Of a stretch of 64,000 nucleotides of DNA, positions 17,418-24,893 are shown piece by piece. Origin of the DNA: Thermogemmatispora aurantia (GTDB taxonomy: Bacteria > Chloroflexota > Ktedonobacteria > Ktedonobacterales > Ktedonobacteraceae). The DNA lies in the NCBI RefSeq assembly GCF_008974285.1, contig NZ_BKZV01000004.1:480752-544751 (forward strand), given 5' to 3'. How positions within the stretch are numbered: the stretch's first letter is position 1; each line of letters starts with the position of its first letter. The notes under the pieces are model-generated. The model ran no database searches, was not told the DNA's origin, and worked only from the letters and a program-made list of their open reading frames with translations. The position numbers were made by a program, and so were the translations under genes.

Positions 17418-17861
17418 CTAGGCTGCCATGGGCCGATTGAGGCCGGCCAGCACCGACGCTACTAAAGCCAGGAGCAGACTTGGCAAGAGGAAGGGGCCGA
17501 CACTCAGTATCGCGACGACGACACCAGCCAGGAGCAAAGCAGTGGTGAGCCACAGGATCGCCCGCCATGCGTTAGAATGGGTCTGGCTGTGCACGATTGC
17601 GCTGATGCCAATGCCAAGGATCACGAGCGCGATGAAGGCAAGGAAGTATGCCGCCGTTGCCGAGATGCCTGTTGCTACCAGACTGACCGACCGAGTGGTC
17701 GTCGGGCCAGCCGTGCCTGGTCCCGATCCAGGGGTGACCACTATGGTGCTGGTGCGGCCATACGTGCCAAGTGGTGCAAAGATCACGACGAGGAGGGCCG
17801 CCAGCCCCAGGATGCTGGCAAATGCACCGCTCAGACCCTCGATCCGCTGGAGTGTTCTCAT
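17418..17861 (-). CDS. Small four-helix membrane protein
   Basis: 147 aa, no family recognised. Hydrophobic segments at about 10-32, 66-90, 99-117 and 120-140, with a Gly/Thr/Pro-rich outer loop (41-60). A clear CAGGAGGT site precedes the ATG. It lies downstream of the secreted paralogues on the same strand but 330 bases away, so it is probably separately transcribed. Confidence 0.7.
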   Translation of the reverse strand: MRTLQRIEGLSGAFASILGLAALLVVIFAPLGTYGRTSTIVVTPGSGPGTAGPTTTRSVSLVATGISATAAYFLAFIALVILGIGISAIVHSQTHSNAWRAILWLTTALLLAGVVVAILSVGPFLLPSLLLALVASVLAGLNRPMAA

Positions 17862-18191
17862 GTTGCAGACCTCCTGATGAAACAGCGCCTTTCAGAGCTG
17901 TACCAGATGAGATTCGATGGTTGCACCTGTTTCTCATTCCGCGCGGCAAGCCTGGTCCTGTCTTCTTCTTGTCTCATACCAGCCTTGACCAGCAAGGAAG
18001 TGAGCCGAACCACGCTTTTTACTCATGACTTCCCTTGCCTCATTCGCCGACCAAACGATGCTTGAGAGGGAGCGCCTAACCAAGCTCTGACGGTACAGCT
18101 TCGGAAGCGACATCCACTATGGTGCACAACCAGAGTTTTGTCAGGGGCTCTTAGCGAATGTCCCCCTAGACACGACTGGACACGAAGCGGA
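17862..18191. other. Intergenic region, no gene seen
   Basis: 330 bases between the membrane-protein gene and the secreted-protein gene, both on the minus strand. No reading frame with a ribosome site, and no clear hairpin. Confidence 0.4.
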
Positions 18192-19091
18192 TCAGCTGCC
18201 ACCACCACCGACCTGTGTGTAATAGCTCAGTGTCCCAGAGCAGTTCCCATCTTGCCAGGTGCTCACATGTCCTCCAACGTCGCCTGTTCCAAAGCCATAG
18301 ACGTAGTTATCAGAATAGTAGACGTCCGACCCCCCCAGCGGCCAGCAATAGGAGCCACTATAGAAGTGGTCGTAGGTCCAGACGGTGCCCTGAGTATCGT
18401 TGTTACTATAATACGATCCAATCGAATGGGACTGCTCACTCCACCCAAGACCAACCGCGGTGGCCCACCAACGATAGTCCGATCCATTGAAGGAATCAAC
18501 ATAGGTGCCGTCATAGCGGAAGTTGATGATATCCTTCACCTCGTTGACCTCGCTGCCGAGTGGAGCGGACCAGACCGTCCGGTAGAAGCCTGAGGTCGAG
18601 CGAGGGGAAAACAACGGGGAGACTGCGCTTCCCCGTGCCGGCCCTGTTGTCTCTGAGGTGGCAGCAGATCCGCCTGTCGCGGGCGCTTGTGGAGCGGTTG
18701 ATGAGTCTGCCGCCGGTACGCCAACCTCGATCAGCTCGGTATGCGCAACAGGATCAATTGCCACTTCGATGGCTGCGACCACTGACCCGTGGGATGCGTG
18801 CAAGTCATAAGCGTATTCGTAGTGGCTGCCGACGGCCTGGCCGTCTACAACGTAGTAGCTCGGTGCGAGAAGGTGGAGCGGCAAGCGCGTGAGATCGAAG
18901 AACTGGGCATTCGGTGTCCGATAGACCTGCGGAGACGTGATGCAGTGAACTGGACCGACGATCATTGGGACGCTGCGAGTCATGCCACACGTAGGAGTAG
19001 CTGGGGCTGCCTGGGCGACTCCTGCGCCAAGAACAAGGGCCATGAGCGCGAGCGCGGCCACACATGCCCGCATGATACTTTGCCTGTACAT
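18192..19091 (-). CDS. Secreted protein, tandem paralogue 1 (intact)
   Basis: 299 aa of unknown family. A signal peptide (about 1-28, ending AQAAP) is followed by a domain (50-135) containing YRTPNAQFFDLTRLPLHLL and HGSVVAAIEVAIDPVAHTE, a Ser/Thr/Gly-rich linker (about 135-165) and an aromatic-rich domain (165-299) with RSTSGFYRTVW, GTYVDSFNG and GDVGGHVSTWQDGNC. Two Cys residues near the end and two near the start may form disulfides outside the cell. Shares all segments with the frameshifted gene 50 bases upstream, and probably lies in one operon with it. Confidence 0.8.
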   Translation of the reverse strand: MYRQSIMRACVAALALMALVLGAGVAQAAPATPTCGMTRSVPMIVGPVHCITSPQVYRTPNAQFFDLTRLPLHLLAPSYYVVDGQAVGSHYEYAYDLHASHGSVVAAIEVAIDPVAHTELIEVGVPAADSSTAPQAPATGGSAATSETTGPARGSAVSPLFSPRSTSGFYRTVWSAPLGSEVNEVKDIINFRYDGTYVDSFNGSDYRWWATAVGLGWSEQSHSIGSYYSNNDTQGTVWTYDHFYSGSYCWPLGGSDVYYSDNYVYGFGTGDVGGHVSTWQDGNCSGTLSYYTQVGGGGS

Positions 19092-19141
19092 AAGAGTGTT
19101 CCCTTTCCCAAGCCAGAGTGAGGCAGTATCTGCGCCTGCAC

Positions 19142-20079
19142 CTACGCGCCGCCACTAACGAATGAGTCGTAGTGTAGCCAGGAAGAGCAGCCTCCGCTGT
19201 CCCACGTTGACACATACCCGCCGACGCTTCCTGACCCGTGCGCGACCAAATTGTTATCGCTGTAGGTCACGTATGTGCTTTGGAGCGCGCAGAACACATC
19301 GTTCTCGTGGACCGCATAAGTCCAGGCGGTTATACTGGTGTAGTTAGAACCCCAATAGTATCCATTGCTATGCTGGGCCTGATACCACCCGTCCCATTGA
19401 TCGAACCAGGCATCCCAGTAGGAGGCCGAATCCACGTATGTTCCGTCATACGTGAAATTCATGTGATCTTGCACCCAGTTCATGACAAAGCCCGGTGGGT
19501 CATACCAGGTGGTCTGGTAATAGCCAGAGGTAGAGCGGGTGTAGGGCTGTACCATAGGCACGTGATCAACTGCTCCACTGGCTGGCCGTGCCGTTGACTC
19601 GTTGACTGCACTGCGCTGGTTGCCGTGGCTGAATGGGTAGCCAGCGCGACGCTTGCAGGGGTCGGTACCCCCACTTCAATGAGTTGTGTGTGTGCAACGG
19701 AATTGATCGCTACCTCAATGGACGCTGCAGCTGAGCCACGGGACGCATTCAACTCATAGAGGTAGAGGTAGTTCCCTCCCTTCAGGCTGCCAGATACCAC
19801 ATAATAGTGGGGCTGGGGAATCCGCAACAGTTCATGTGAGAGGTCGAAAAAGCGTACATTTGGCCCTTGGTATGCGGCGGGAGAGGCGATCTCAGTAATG
19901 GCCCCGCTGACTGAAAAGCCGGATGGTGGCGTGCCAGCAGCAAGCACCACTGATGCCGCGTGCGCCGGGGTCACGGAGAGTGCGATGCACAGCGCAGCGA
20001 GAGCTAGAGCAAAGAGAGGGGCACCTCTGCGCCGGAAGCGGAGAAACGATATTGTGAATGTGTTGCGCATGAAAACCAT
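19142..20079 (-). pseudogene. Secreted protein, tandem paralogue 2, broken by a frameshift
   Basis: The ATG at 20079 behind AGGAAGG begins a signal peptide (LALAALCIALSVTPAHA) and the same N-terminal domain as paralogue 1 (GPNVRFFDLSHELL, SAAASIEVAINSVAHTQ). Near 19605, in the linker, the frame breaks: NESTARPASGAVDHV and RSTSGYYQTTW continue in another frame to 19142 and align with paralogue 1 throughout. Loss of one base restores a full protein. Either the gene is recently inactivated or this is a sequencing error. Confidence 0.8.
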
Positions 20080-20253
20080 ACCAGCCTTCCTTGACTGTGA
20101 GCAGGTTGAACAGAGGCTTGCCATCCCTGAGAAGTGCTCGTTGGTGAGGGGACCAGCATCCTCACTTAACAGGATTTGACCGTTGCCTCAGTGCGTCGTC
20201 AGTTGATAAAAGCGTACTGACCTATTCCTTTGCTTCGGCAAGCATACATGATG

Positions 20254-20304
20254 AAGCTCAGAACATCTTCAGCGAAAGCTCAGTAAAGCTCAGAATTTGC
20301 TCAG
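20254..20304. promoter_or_regulatory. Direct-repeat operator, four AAGCTCAG-like boxes
   Basis: AAGCTCAG occurs at 20254, 20276 and 20286, with TTGCTCAG at 20297, so start-to-start distances are 22, 10 and 11 bp. Helix-turn-phased direct repeats are the typical binding site of OmpR/PhoB-type winged helices, and such a protein is encoded 18 bases away (20322-20660). The boxes lie upstream of the secreted-protein operon. Confidence 0.5.
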
Positions 20305-20321
20305 GTATTGTTCCAGGAGAC

Positions 20322-20660
20322 TCATCCGGCTTTGGGGCCTTGGGGAAAGATGCCGTAGCCAAAGCCATACCGGCTCAGCAGGATGGTTGGATGCTTCCCG
20401 CTCTCGCCAAGTTTGCGGCGCAGGCCCACGATGATTTGCTCGATGGAATGGGCATTGATATGCGGCCAGCGCCGCTTCAACCGACTTGCTAAGGCATCGG
20501 CGCTGTGCCAACAGCGTGGGGACTGGAGCAGCGCTCTCAGCACTGCCGCTTCTCGCGCGGTGAGGAGAATGGTCTTGTCCTGCCGCTGGAGGATAGCGAG
20601 GGCTGGATCAAACGAGAGATCACTGCGGAGGAGGATGCGCGAACTCTGTGCTTCGTCCAT
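20322..20660 (-). CDS. Stand-alone OmpR/PhoB-type winged-helix DNA-binding protein
   Basis: 112 aa made almost only of a Trans_reg_C domain: LTAREAAVLRALLQS (alpha-1), ADALASRLKRRW, INAHSIEQIIVGLRRKLGE (recognition helix) and a YGFGYGIF wing. There is no receiver domain, so it cannot be a normal two-component regulator. Good GAAGGAGG site. Because it is next to boxes of the right spacing and to the secreted-protein operon, control of that operon is the simplest reading. Confidence 0.85.
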   Translation of the reverse strand: MDEAQSSRILLRSDLSFDPALAILQRQDKTILLTAREAAVLRALLQSPRCWHSADALASRLKRRWPHINAHSIEQIIVGLRRKLGESGKHPTILLSRYGFGYGIFPQGPKAG

Positions 20661-20742
20661 GAGTACCTCCTTCTACAAAGACCAATCAATACATGCCAGG
20701 TAGCTCCGTGGCGATTTGAACAACGTTTTGCGAGCTTTCTCT

Positions 20743-20865
20743 CTAGCTATGCTGAAGAGGGGTAGCTTGCCAGGCGCCGGCCAGGCGCAGGCTCCCGCCG
20801 ATCAGAAGCAGCAGGCCATCGAGCAGCATCAAAAAGCCACCAGCCCCGGGGGTAATGAACATCAT
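20743..20865 (-). CDS. Small hydrophobic peptide or 3' remnant of a membrane protein
   Basis: 40 codons starting ATGATG: one hydrophobic helix (LMLLDGLLLLIGGSLRLAG). It ends at 20743 and begins 39 bases from the left direct repeat of the mobile element, so it may be the tail of a gene cut by the insertion. No ribosome site is evident. Coding status is uncertain. Confidence 0.3.
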   Translation of the reverse strand: MMFITPGAGGFLMLLDGLLLLIGGSLRLAGAWQATPLQHS

Positions 20866-20903
20866 ACTGAGGATCACCAACTGTAATTTATTTATATGTA
20901 TCG

Positions 20904-20918
20904 ATTATATAGTATAGT
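20904..20918. repeat. Left direct repeat (attL candidate)
   Basis: ATTATATAGTATAGT, identical to 23652-23666. The preceding sequence ATTTATATGTATCG adds an imperfect dyad around the repeat, reminiscent of an Xer site with two 11-bp arms. Confidence 0.7.
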
Positions 20919-21025
20919 CTATTGTAGCATATCGGCTTGTGGAGCGGGCTGGTTTGATGCTGGGGTTGGTTGTGAAGACTATCGATTGCTTTGAGTGTGT
21001 TTAGAGTGCTAGGAGGGTATAGGGA

Positions 21026-21054
21026 TTGACATTTGAATAGCTTTAAGGTACTAT
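21026..21054 (+). promoter_or_regulatory. Sigma-70 promoter of the element's first gene
   Basis: TTGACA (21026-21031), a 17-bp spacer and TACTAT (21049-21054): near-consensus, 85 bases upstream of the HTH gene start. Confidence 0.7.
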
Positions 21055-21138
21055 GTTGGTGGTTAGAGGTGGTTGTGGGTTGACGATGGGTTGTTTGTCT
21101 GTTATGCTGGTGGTGGATGATCTGAGGAGGTGTTTTCT

Positions 21139-21369
21139 GTGACTCTTAAGGAGTTGCTTGTACGCTTGGCTTGGTCAAGGATGGACTTGGTGAAGCGTGC
21201 TGATGTTTCTATTACGGCAGTTAGGAATATGGAGGGAGGAAAGCCGGTACGTCTCTTGACTGCTGCCAAGGTTCTTTCGGCGATTAATGCCGAGTTGCGT
21301 GCTAGGGGTGAGTCTCCTGTTAGCTTGGAGGATCTTGAGGGGGTGGTGATTTCAGATATGGATCGGTGA
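21139..21369 (+). CDS. Small XRE-type helix-turn-helix protein of the mobile element
   Basis: 76 aa starting at GTG 21139, eight bases after GAGGAGG. LKELLVRLAWSRMDLVKRADVSITAVRNME...PVRLLTAAKVLSAIN has the layout of a Cro/CI-like HTH: helix 2 (MDLVKRADV), recognition helix (ITAVRNME) and a following helix. It probably represses the element's own promoter or controls copy number. Followed by an 11-bp-stem hairpin. Confidence 0.8.
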   Translation: MTLKELLVRLAWSRMDLVKRADVSITAVRNMEGGKPVRLLTAAKVLSAINAELRARGESPVSLEDLEGVVISDMDR

Positions 21370-21389
21370 TTTTGCTAGGATTGTGGGAT

Positions 21390-21417
21390 GATGCCTAGAG
21401 CTGGCACTCTAGGCATC
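21390..21417 (+). terminator. Perfect hairpin after the HTH gene
   Basis: GATGCCTAGAG / CTCTAGGCATC, an 11-bp perfect stem with a 6-base loop, 20 bases after the stop. No T-run follows, so it may also stabilise the transcript or serve in replication. Confidence 0.5.
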
Positions 21418-21658
21418 GGTAGGACTCGCTGATTGCTGGTGCTATGGCTGGTTGCGGTTGTGGGAAAGCCTGCCAGCCATAGTGTGCTTGTGCAGCGAGG
21501 CTCGTGGGTAATTATGCCATTTGGGCCTGGGGCTGTCAAGCGCAGCGATCAGCGAGCTGTGAGTGATGTTTGCTGGTTGTTGGTTGGCAGCCCTGGGCCT
21601 TGTTGTCTTTTGGTGGCCTGGGCTGCTCCCGAGTCGGTTTTTCAGGAGGTTGCTTGCT

Positions 21659-22024
21659 ATGTTGTCTTGTCAGGAGTGTATGGAGCAGGTCCAGCGTTTT
21701 CGCGAGCGCTTTTCTCTGGAGGGGTTTGAGCAGTGGCTGCGGCAGTGGCCTGAAGGGCGCCCTGTCGGGTGGCCGTGTCCGTGTTGCTCTCCTGTGGCCC
21801 GGTACTTGTTTTCGTTGGAGATTGCTTTTCCGCATGTGACGTGGGGTACAGTCTTCTTCGAGGCGGAGAGAGGGGAAGAGTTTGAGGTCGAGCTGCCGGC
21901 CTGGGCTGCGGAGTTGGAGCAGATGTTTGATCGGGAGGTGGGTGCAGGGAAGTGGCCTAGTCGTGCGTTGGTGTTGGAGCTGTTGGAGCAGGTCAGGGGA
22001 TCGGTTGGGGGTGCAGGGAGCTGA
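21659..22024 (+). CDS. Small CxxC protein of the mobile element
   Basis: 121 aa of unknown family. The ATG at 21659 follows TCAGGAGG at ideal distance, so the longer upstream frame is not used. A CQEC pair at residues 4-7 and CPCC near 40 may bind metal. The middle (FFEAERGEEFEVELPAWAAELEQMF) is acidic and amphipathic. It lies between the HTH regulator and the Rep gene and is presumably an accessory of replication or maintenance. Confidence 0.65.
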   Translation: MLSCQECMEQVQRFRERFSLEGFEQWLRQWPEGRPVGWPCPCCSPVARYLFSLEIAFPHVTWGTVFFEAERGEEFEVELPAWAAELEQMFDREVGAGKWPSRALVLELLEQVRGSVGGAGS

Positions 22025-22495
22025 GCGTTTCGCGTGGCCAGGGGCGGCCCCAGCGCCTTTTTTCCGCGCCCGCTCCATCTCCACAAAGGAGAGCCGGCCA
22101 GGCGCCGGGGTCAAGGCTGCCCGAAGGGCACTCGTCTTGGCCTTGACGCCGGCGGGGGAAGGGAAGGGGAGTGGTGGGGCTTGGCCGGCGGACGCTGGAG
22201 CGTTGAGCGGGCGCGGAACAGGGGCGGTCTGGGAGGTGTGGCATCTTACAAGAGGGGCTGCTGCGCGCGTGTGGCTGCATGGGAGACAGCGGGCCGACCC
22301 GTCGGGCGCAGACGACCCGGGGGCCTGCGCGTGCGCGGTTTGGCGTGCGCAGCAGCCCTGCCGCTTCGAGTTGGTGGGGGGAGGGCCGGCGGCGAGCAGC
22401 CGCGCGTTAGCGCGGCGTGCGCGCGCGCAGCGCGCGACTCGCCGCCCTTCACTTGATCTCTATAGGCATAAGTCACACAGGGAGAGAGGAGGGGT
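22025..22495. other. Non-coding GC-rich region ahead of rep
   Basis: About 470 bases. Begins with GGGGCGGCCCC then AGCGCC and TTTTTT (about 22040-22064), a plausible intrinsic terminator, and ends with the paired GC hairpins at 22399-22436. Open frames here are products of GC-rich sequence. Confidence 0.5.
22399..22436. other. Paired GC hairpins, candidate rolling-circle origin
   Basis: GCCGCGC-GTTA-GCGCGGC (22399-22416) is a perfect 7-bp stem with a 4-base loop, followed at once by CGCGCG-CAG-CGCGCG (22422-22436 region). They lie 60-95 bases upstream of the HUH initiator gene, where double-strand origins with a nick site in a hairpin loop are often found. Confidence 0.4.
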
Positions 22496-23458
22496 ATGGG
22501 AGAGGCCAGTGTGGAGGTGGAGAGGCTGTCCGTAGAGGAGAGTGTGGAAGAGCGGGTGAGGGATCGGACGGCGGAATGGTTGGTGTGTCCGTCGCGCTGG
22601 GCGCTGCGGCACCAGTGGATCGATCGGGAGTCAGGGGAGGTCAGGCCGGTGCGCTGCGGGCGCTGGGATTGTCGGCATTGTGGGCCGCGCAAGGTGGTGA
22701 CTTGGGGACGCTTGATCGAGGCAGTGCGGCCTGAGCTGTTTGTGACCCTGACGAAAGCGGGCCGAACGCTGGTGGAGGCATCGAGGGCGTTGACGACGTT
22801 CTTGCAGGCGTTGCGTCGGGGATCGAAGCGGGCAGGGAGACCAGCGTATGCGGTGGAGTACCTGGCGGTGCCGGAGTGGCACAAGAATGGGTGGCTGCAC
22901 TGGCATGTGTTGGTGAAGGGGGTAGACTTTCTGCCGCATGAGGTGCTCTCGGAGTTGTGGCGCTCGGCGACACGGGGGAAGCGGCAGGGAGCAGAAGCAG
23001 AGGAGCGAGAGGCGTATGTGGTCTATGTGGAGCGGGTGCGGTCGAGGCGGGTGGTCTCGTATGTGACCAAGTACCTGCTGAAGGTGGCAGGCTGCTGGCA
23101 GCGGCGGGTGAGGCGGGTGCGCTACTCGCGGCGGTTCTTTGGGGAAGCAGGTCGGCGGGCGTTGTTGCGCTGTCTGCTGGGGCAGGAAGCAGAGCAGGAG
23201 CGGGAAGGTGGGCAGGAGGTGGTGAAGGAACGAGAGGAGGAAGGTGGGCAGGAGGGTCAGCGGTCTGGGGGGAGTCGATGGCTGTTGTGGGAGCAGGTAC
23301 CTGGGAAGGCGTTGGTGAGGCCGGTGAGCTATGGGCTGTTGCTGCGGGAGCGGTTGCGCAGGCAGGTAGAGCGGTTTCGTCGAGGGGAGTTGCGGCTATC
23401 CAGGTGGGTGCTGTCGATCTGGGAGCGCTGGCGTTTTGAGGAAGAGGAAGTGTTGTAA
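22496..23458 (+). CDS. Rolling-circle replication initiator (HUH endonuclease, Rep)
   Basis: 320 aa. A zinc-finger-like CGRWDCRHCGPRK (about residues 59-71) is followed by ELFVTLTKAG (motif 1), the HUH metal site WLHWHVLVKG (about 132-141) and VVSYVTKYLLK (about 181-191), which holds the catalytic Tyr. A charged Glu/Gly-rich stretch (about 230-260) and a basic C-terminus follow. This order matches Rep proteins of small plasmids and filamentous-phage-like elements: they nick one strand at the origin and stay joined to its 5' end. The ATG follows GAGGAGGGG. An IS91-type transposase is a less likely alternative. Confidence 0.85.
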   Translation: MGEASVEVERLSVEESVEERVRDRTAEWLVCPSRWALRHQWIDRESGEVRPVRCGRWDCRHCGPRKVVTWGRLIEAVRPELFVTLTKAGRTLVEASRALTTFLQALRRGSKRAGRPAYAVEYLAVPEWHKNGWLHWHVLVKGVDFLPHEVLSELWRSATRGKRQGAEAEEREAYVVYVERVRSRRVVSYVTKYLLKVAGCWQRRVRRVRYSRRFFGEAGRRALLRCLLGQEAEQEREGGQEVVKEREEEGGQEGQRSGGSRWLLWEQVPGKALVRPVSYGLLLRERLRRQVERFRRGELRLSRWVLSIWERWRFEEEEVL

Positions 23459-23829
23459 GTTAAGGGAGGGTGGTGTACTTGTGTGGCCTGGTTGGTGTAG
23501 TAGTGATGCTGGGAGTGCTAGGAGTTGTGATGATTATTGTGTGGGGGAGAAAGGTAGTGTGTTGAGTTGGTGGGGAAGAGTAGGCGTGCTGAGCTGGCTT
23601 TTTTGGCTGGATGGTTTTGGCTTTTCTGGTGAGCTGGGCTGGATTGGCTCTATTATATAGTATAGTGTACAGAAGAGGTCATTATCAATGCAAACTTTGC
23701 AAAAGAGATCGCCAAGTTCTTCTTGTCATCCAGGTGGAAGCAAGAAGACTCGGCGACATAGATATGCTCCCAAAGAGTCGGTGGGTAGCTTTCGGGAAGC
23801 GGGATAAGTCGATCAGATCTAATATCTGA
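23459..23829. other. Right end of the element and junction
   Basis: T/G-rich non-coding DNA up to the right direct repeat at 23652, then 160 bases of host DNA ending at the stop of the intact luciferase-like gene. No gene seen. Confidence 0.5.
23652..23666. repeat. Right direct repeat (attR candidate)
   Basis: ATTATATAGTATAGT, identical to 20904-20918. The flanking bases differ on both sides, so the match is exactly 15 bp. Confidence 0.7.
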
Positions 23830-24780
23830 TCAGACGGACAGGCAAGTACGGGCAAAGAGCCGCAGCCCTTCGAGATTGGTGGCGGCATCAACAAAATGAA
23901 TAATCAACTCCTGGATACCCAAAGCTTCGTATTCAGCGATACGGGAGCGGATGGTCTCCGGAGTACCGATCAGTTGGGTACGGCGCAGGTGCTCCAAATT
24001 AGCGCGCTGCTCGGGGCGCAACTTGGCCACCGCCTCCGCCTCACTCTCAGCGATGGCGCACTCATCGATAATCACCGTGCGCCAGATACTCTCATAATCG
24101 CGGCCCACGGCCTCGCAGTGTTGACGCAGCACCGCCAGCTTATGGCGAACTGTTTCGACGTCGCCGCCCAAATTGCAGGCATCGCCATAGAGGGCCACCA
24201 GGCGCAGCGTCACCTTCTCGCCGCTGCCGCCGATCAAGATCGGGATATGCGGACGCTGCACGCCCTTGGGCTGATTGATGGCCCCGCGCACCTGATAATA
24301 GCGGCCCTCGAAATAGGCCTCCTCCTGGGTCCACATAGCCAGCAACACCTGGAGCGCCTCGCCCAGGCGTGCCAGGCGCTCGGCAGTGGAAGGGAACTCG
24401 TAACCGTAAGCGCGATACTCCTGCTCATACCAACCGGCGCCGATCCCCAGGATCAAGCGACCGTGGCTCAGCACATCGACCGTACTGGCCATCTTGGCCA
24501 GTAAGGCTGGATGGCGATAGCTATTGCACGTCACGATCTGCCCGATACGCACGCGCTGTGTATCGCGCGCCAGGGCGGCGGTAGACATCCACGCTTCGAA
24601 GGTCACCTCTTGTGTGGGAACAGGTACCGTATGAAAGTGGTCGTAGAGCCAGATCGAGCGGAAACCGAGGGTTTCCGCCTCACGGGCGACGCGCGTCATT
24701 GCCTCATAGGCGTCCACGGGGTCAGGAAAATCCACCAGATCCAGGCGCCAACCTTGCGGGACAATCACCCCGAACTGCAT
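23830..24780 (-). CDS. Luciferase-like (LLM class) F420-dependent oxidoreductase
   Basis: 316 aa TIM-barrel flavin/F420 enzyme. Typical segments are FGVIVPQGW at the start, AREAETLGFRSIWLYDHF (about 30-47), RIGQIVTCNSYRHPALLAKMASTVDVLSHGRLILGIGAGW (about 92-131), FPSTAERLARLGEAL, and IPILIGGSGEKVTLRLVA. The C-terminal part (ETIRSRIAEYEALGIQELIIHF) closes the barrel. The family oxidises or reduces small organic substrates with F420 or FMN; the substrate is unknown. A decayed copy lies at 16779-17335, so the region has undergone duplication. Confidence 0.92.
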   Translation of the reverse strand: MQFGVIVPQGWRLDLVDFPDPVDAYEAMTRVAREAETLGFRSIWLYDHFHTVPVPTQEVTFEAWMSTAALARDTQRVRIGQIVTCNSYRHPALLAKMASTVDVLSHGRLILGIGAGWYEQEYRAYGYEFPSTAERLARLGEALQVLLAMWTQEEAYFEGRYYQVRGAINQPKGVQRPHIPILIGGSGEKVTLRLVALYGDACNLGGDVETVRHKLAVLRQHCEAVGRDYESIWRTVIIDECAIAESEAEAVAKLRPEQRANLEHLRRTQLIGTPETIRSRIAEYEALGIQELIIHFVDAATNLEGLRLFARTCLSV

Positions 24781-24832
24781 AGTTTGCTTGTCTCTCCTTT
24801 CTTCCTTTCATGGGGCACTCACGATGACCGCA

Positions 24833-24882
24833 CGCTCGACAGGTTTGTTCAGCCTTCGTGTGCGCAGCGGACCTGTCGAGCG
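24833..24882. terminator. 12-bp inverted repeat between two genes
   Basis: CGCTCGACAGGT (24833-24844) and ACCTGTCGAGCG (24871-24882) are perfect complements with a 26-base loop. It sits just downstream of the MscS gene and upstream of the luciferase-like gene, both on the minus strand, so it may end the sigma-factor operon. Confidence 0.45.
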
Positions 24883-24893
24883 GTCCGGTCCGC

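Larger units (their letters stand above)
20904..23666 (+). mobile_element. 2.76-kb integrated rolling-circle element flanked by 15-bp direct repeats
   Basis: ATTATATAGTATAGT is present at both ends (20904-20918 and 23652-23666), a strikingly AT-rich perfect repeat in a GC-rich genome. The interior has a G-over-C and T-rich bias on the plus strand unlike its flanks, all three genes read the same way, and one encodes a HUH replication initiator. No integrase or transposase is present. This fits a small plasmid, or a single-stranded-DNA-phage relative or satellite, integrated by a host recombinase, possibly Xer acting at a dif-like site. The direct repeats and gene content are seen; the integration mode is inference. 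Confidence 0.75.

Noticed and set aside
22034-22456. 140-codon plus-strand frame inside the mobile element.
   Set aside because: Runs through a terminator-like T-run and the GC hairpins; low-complexity Arg/Gly composition.
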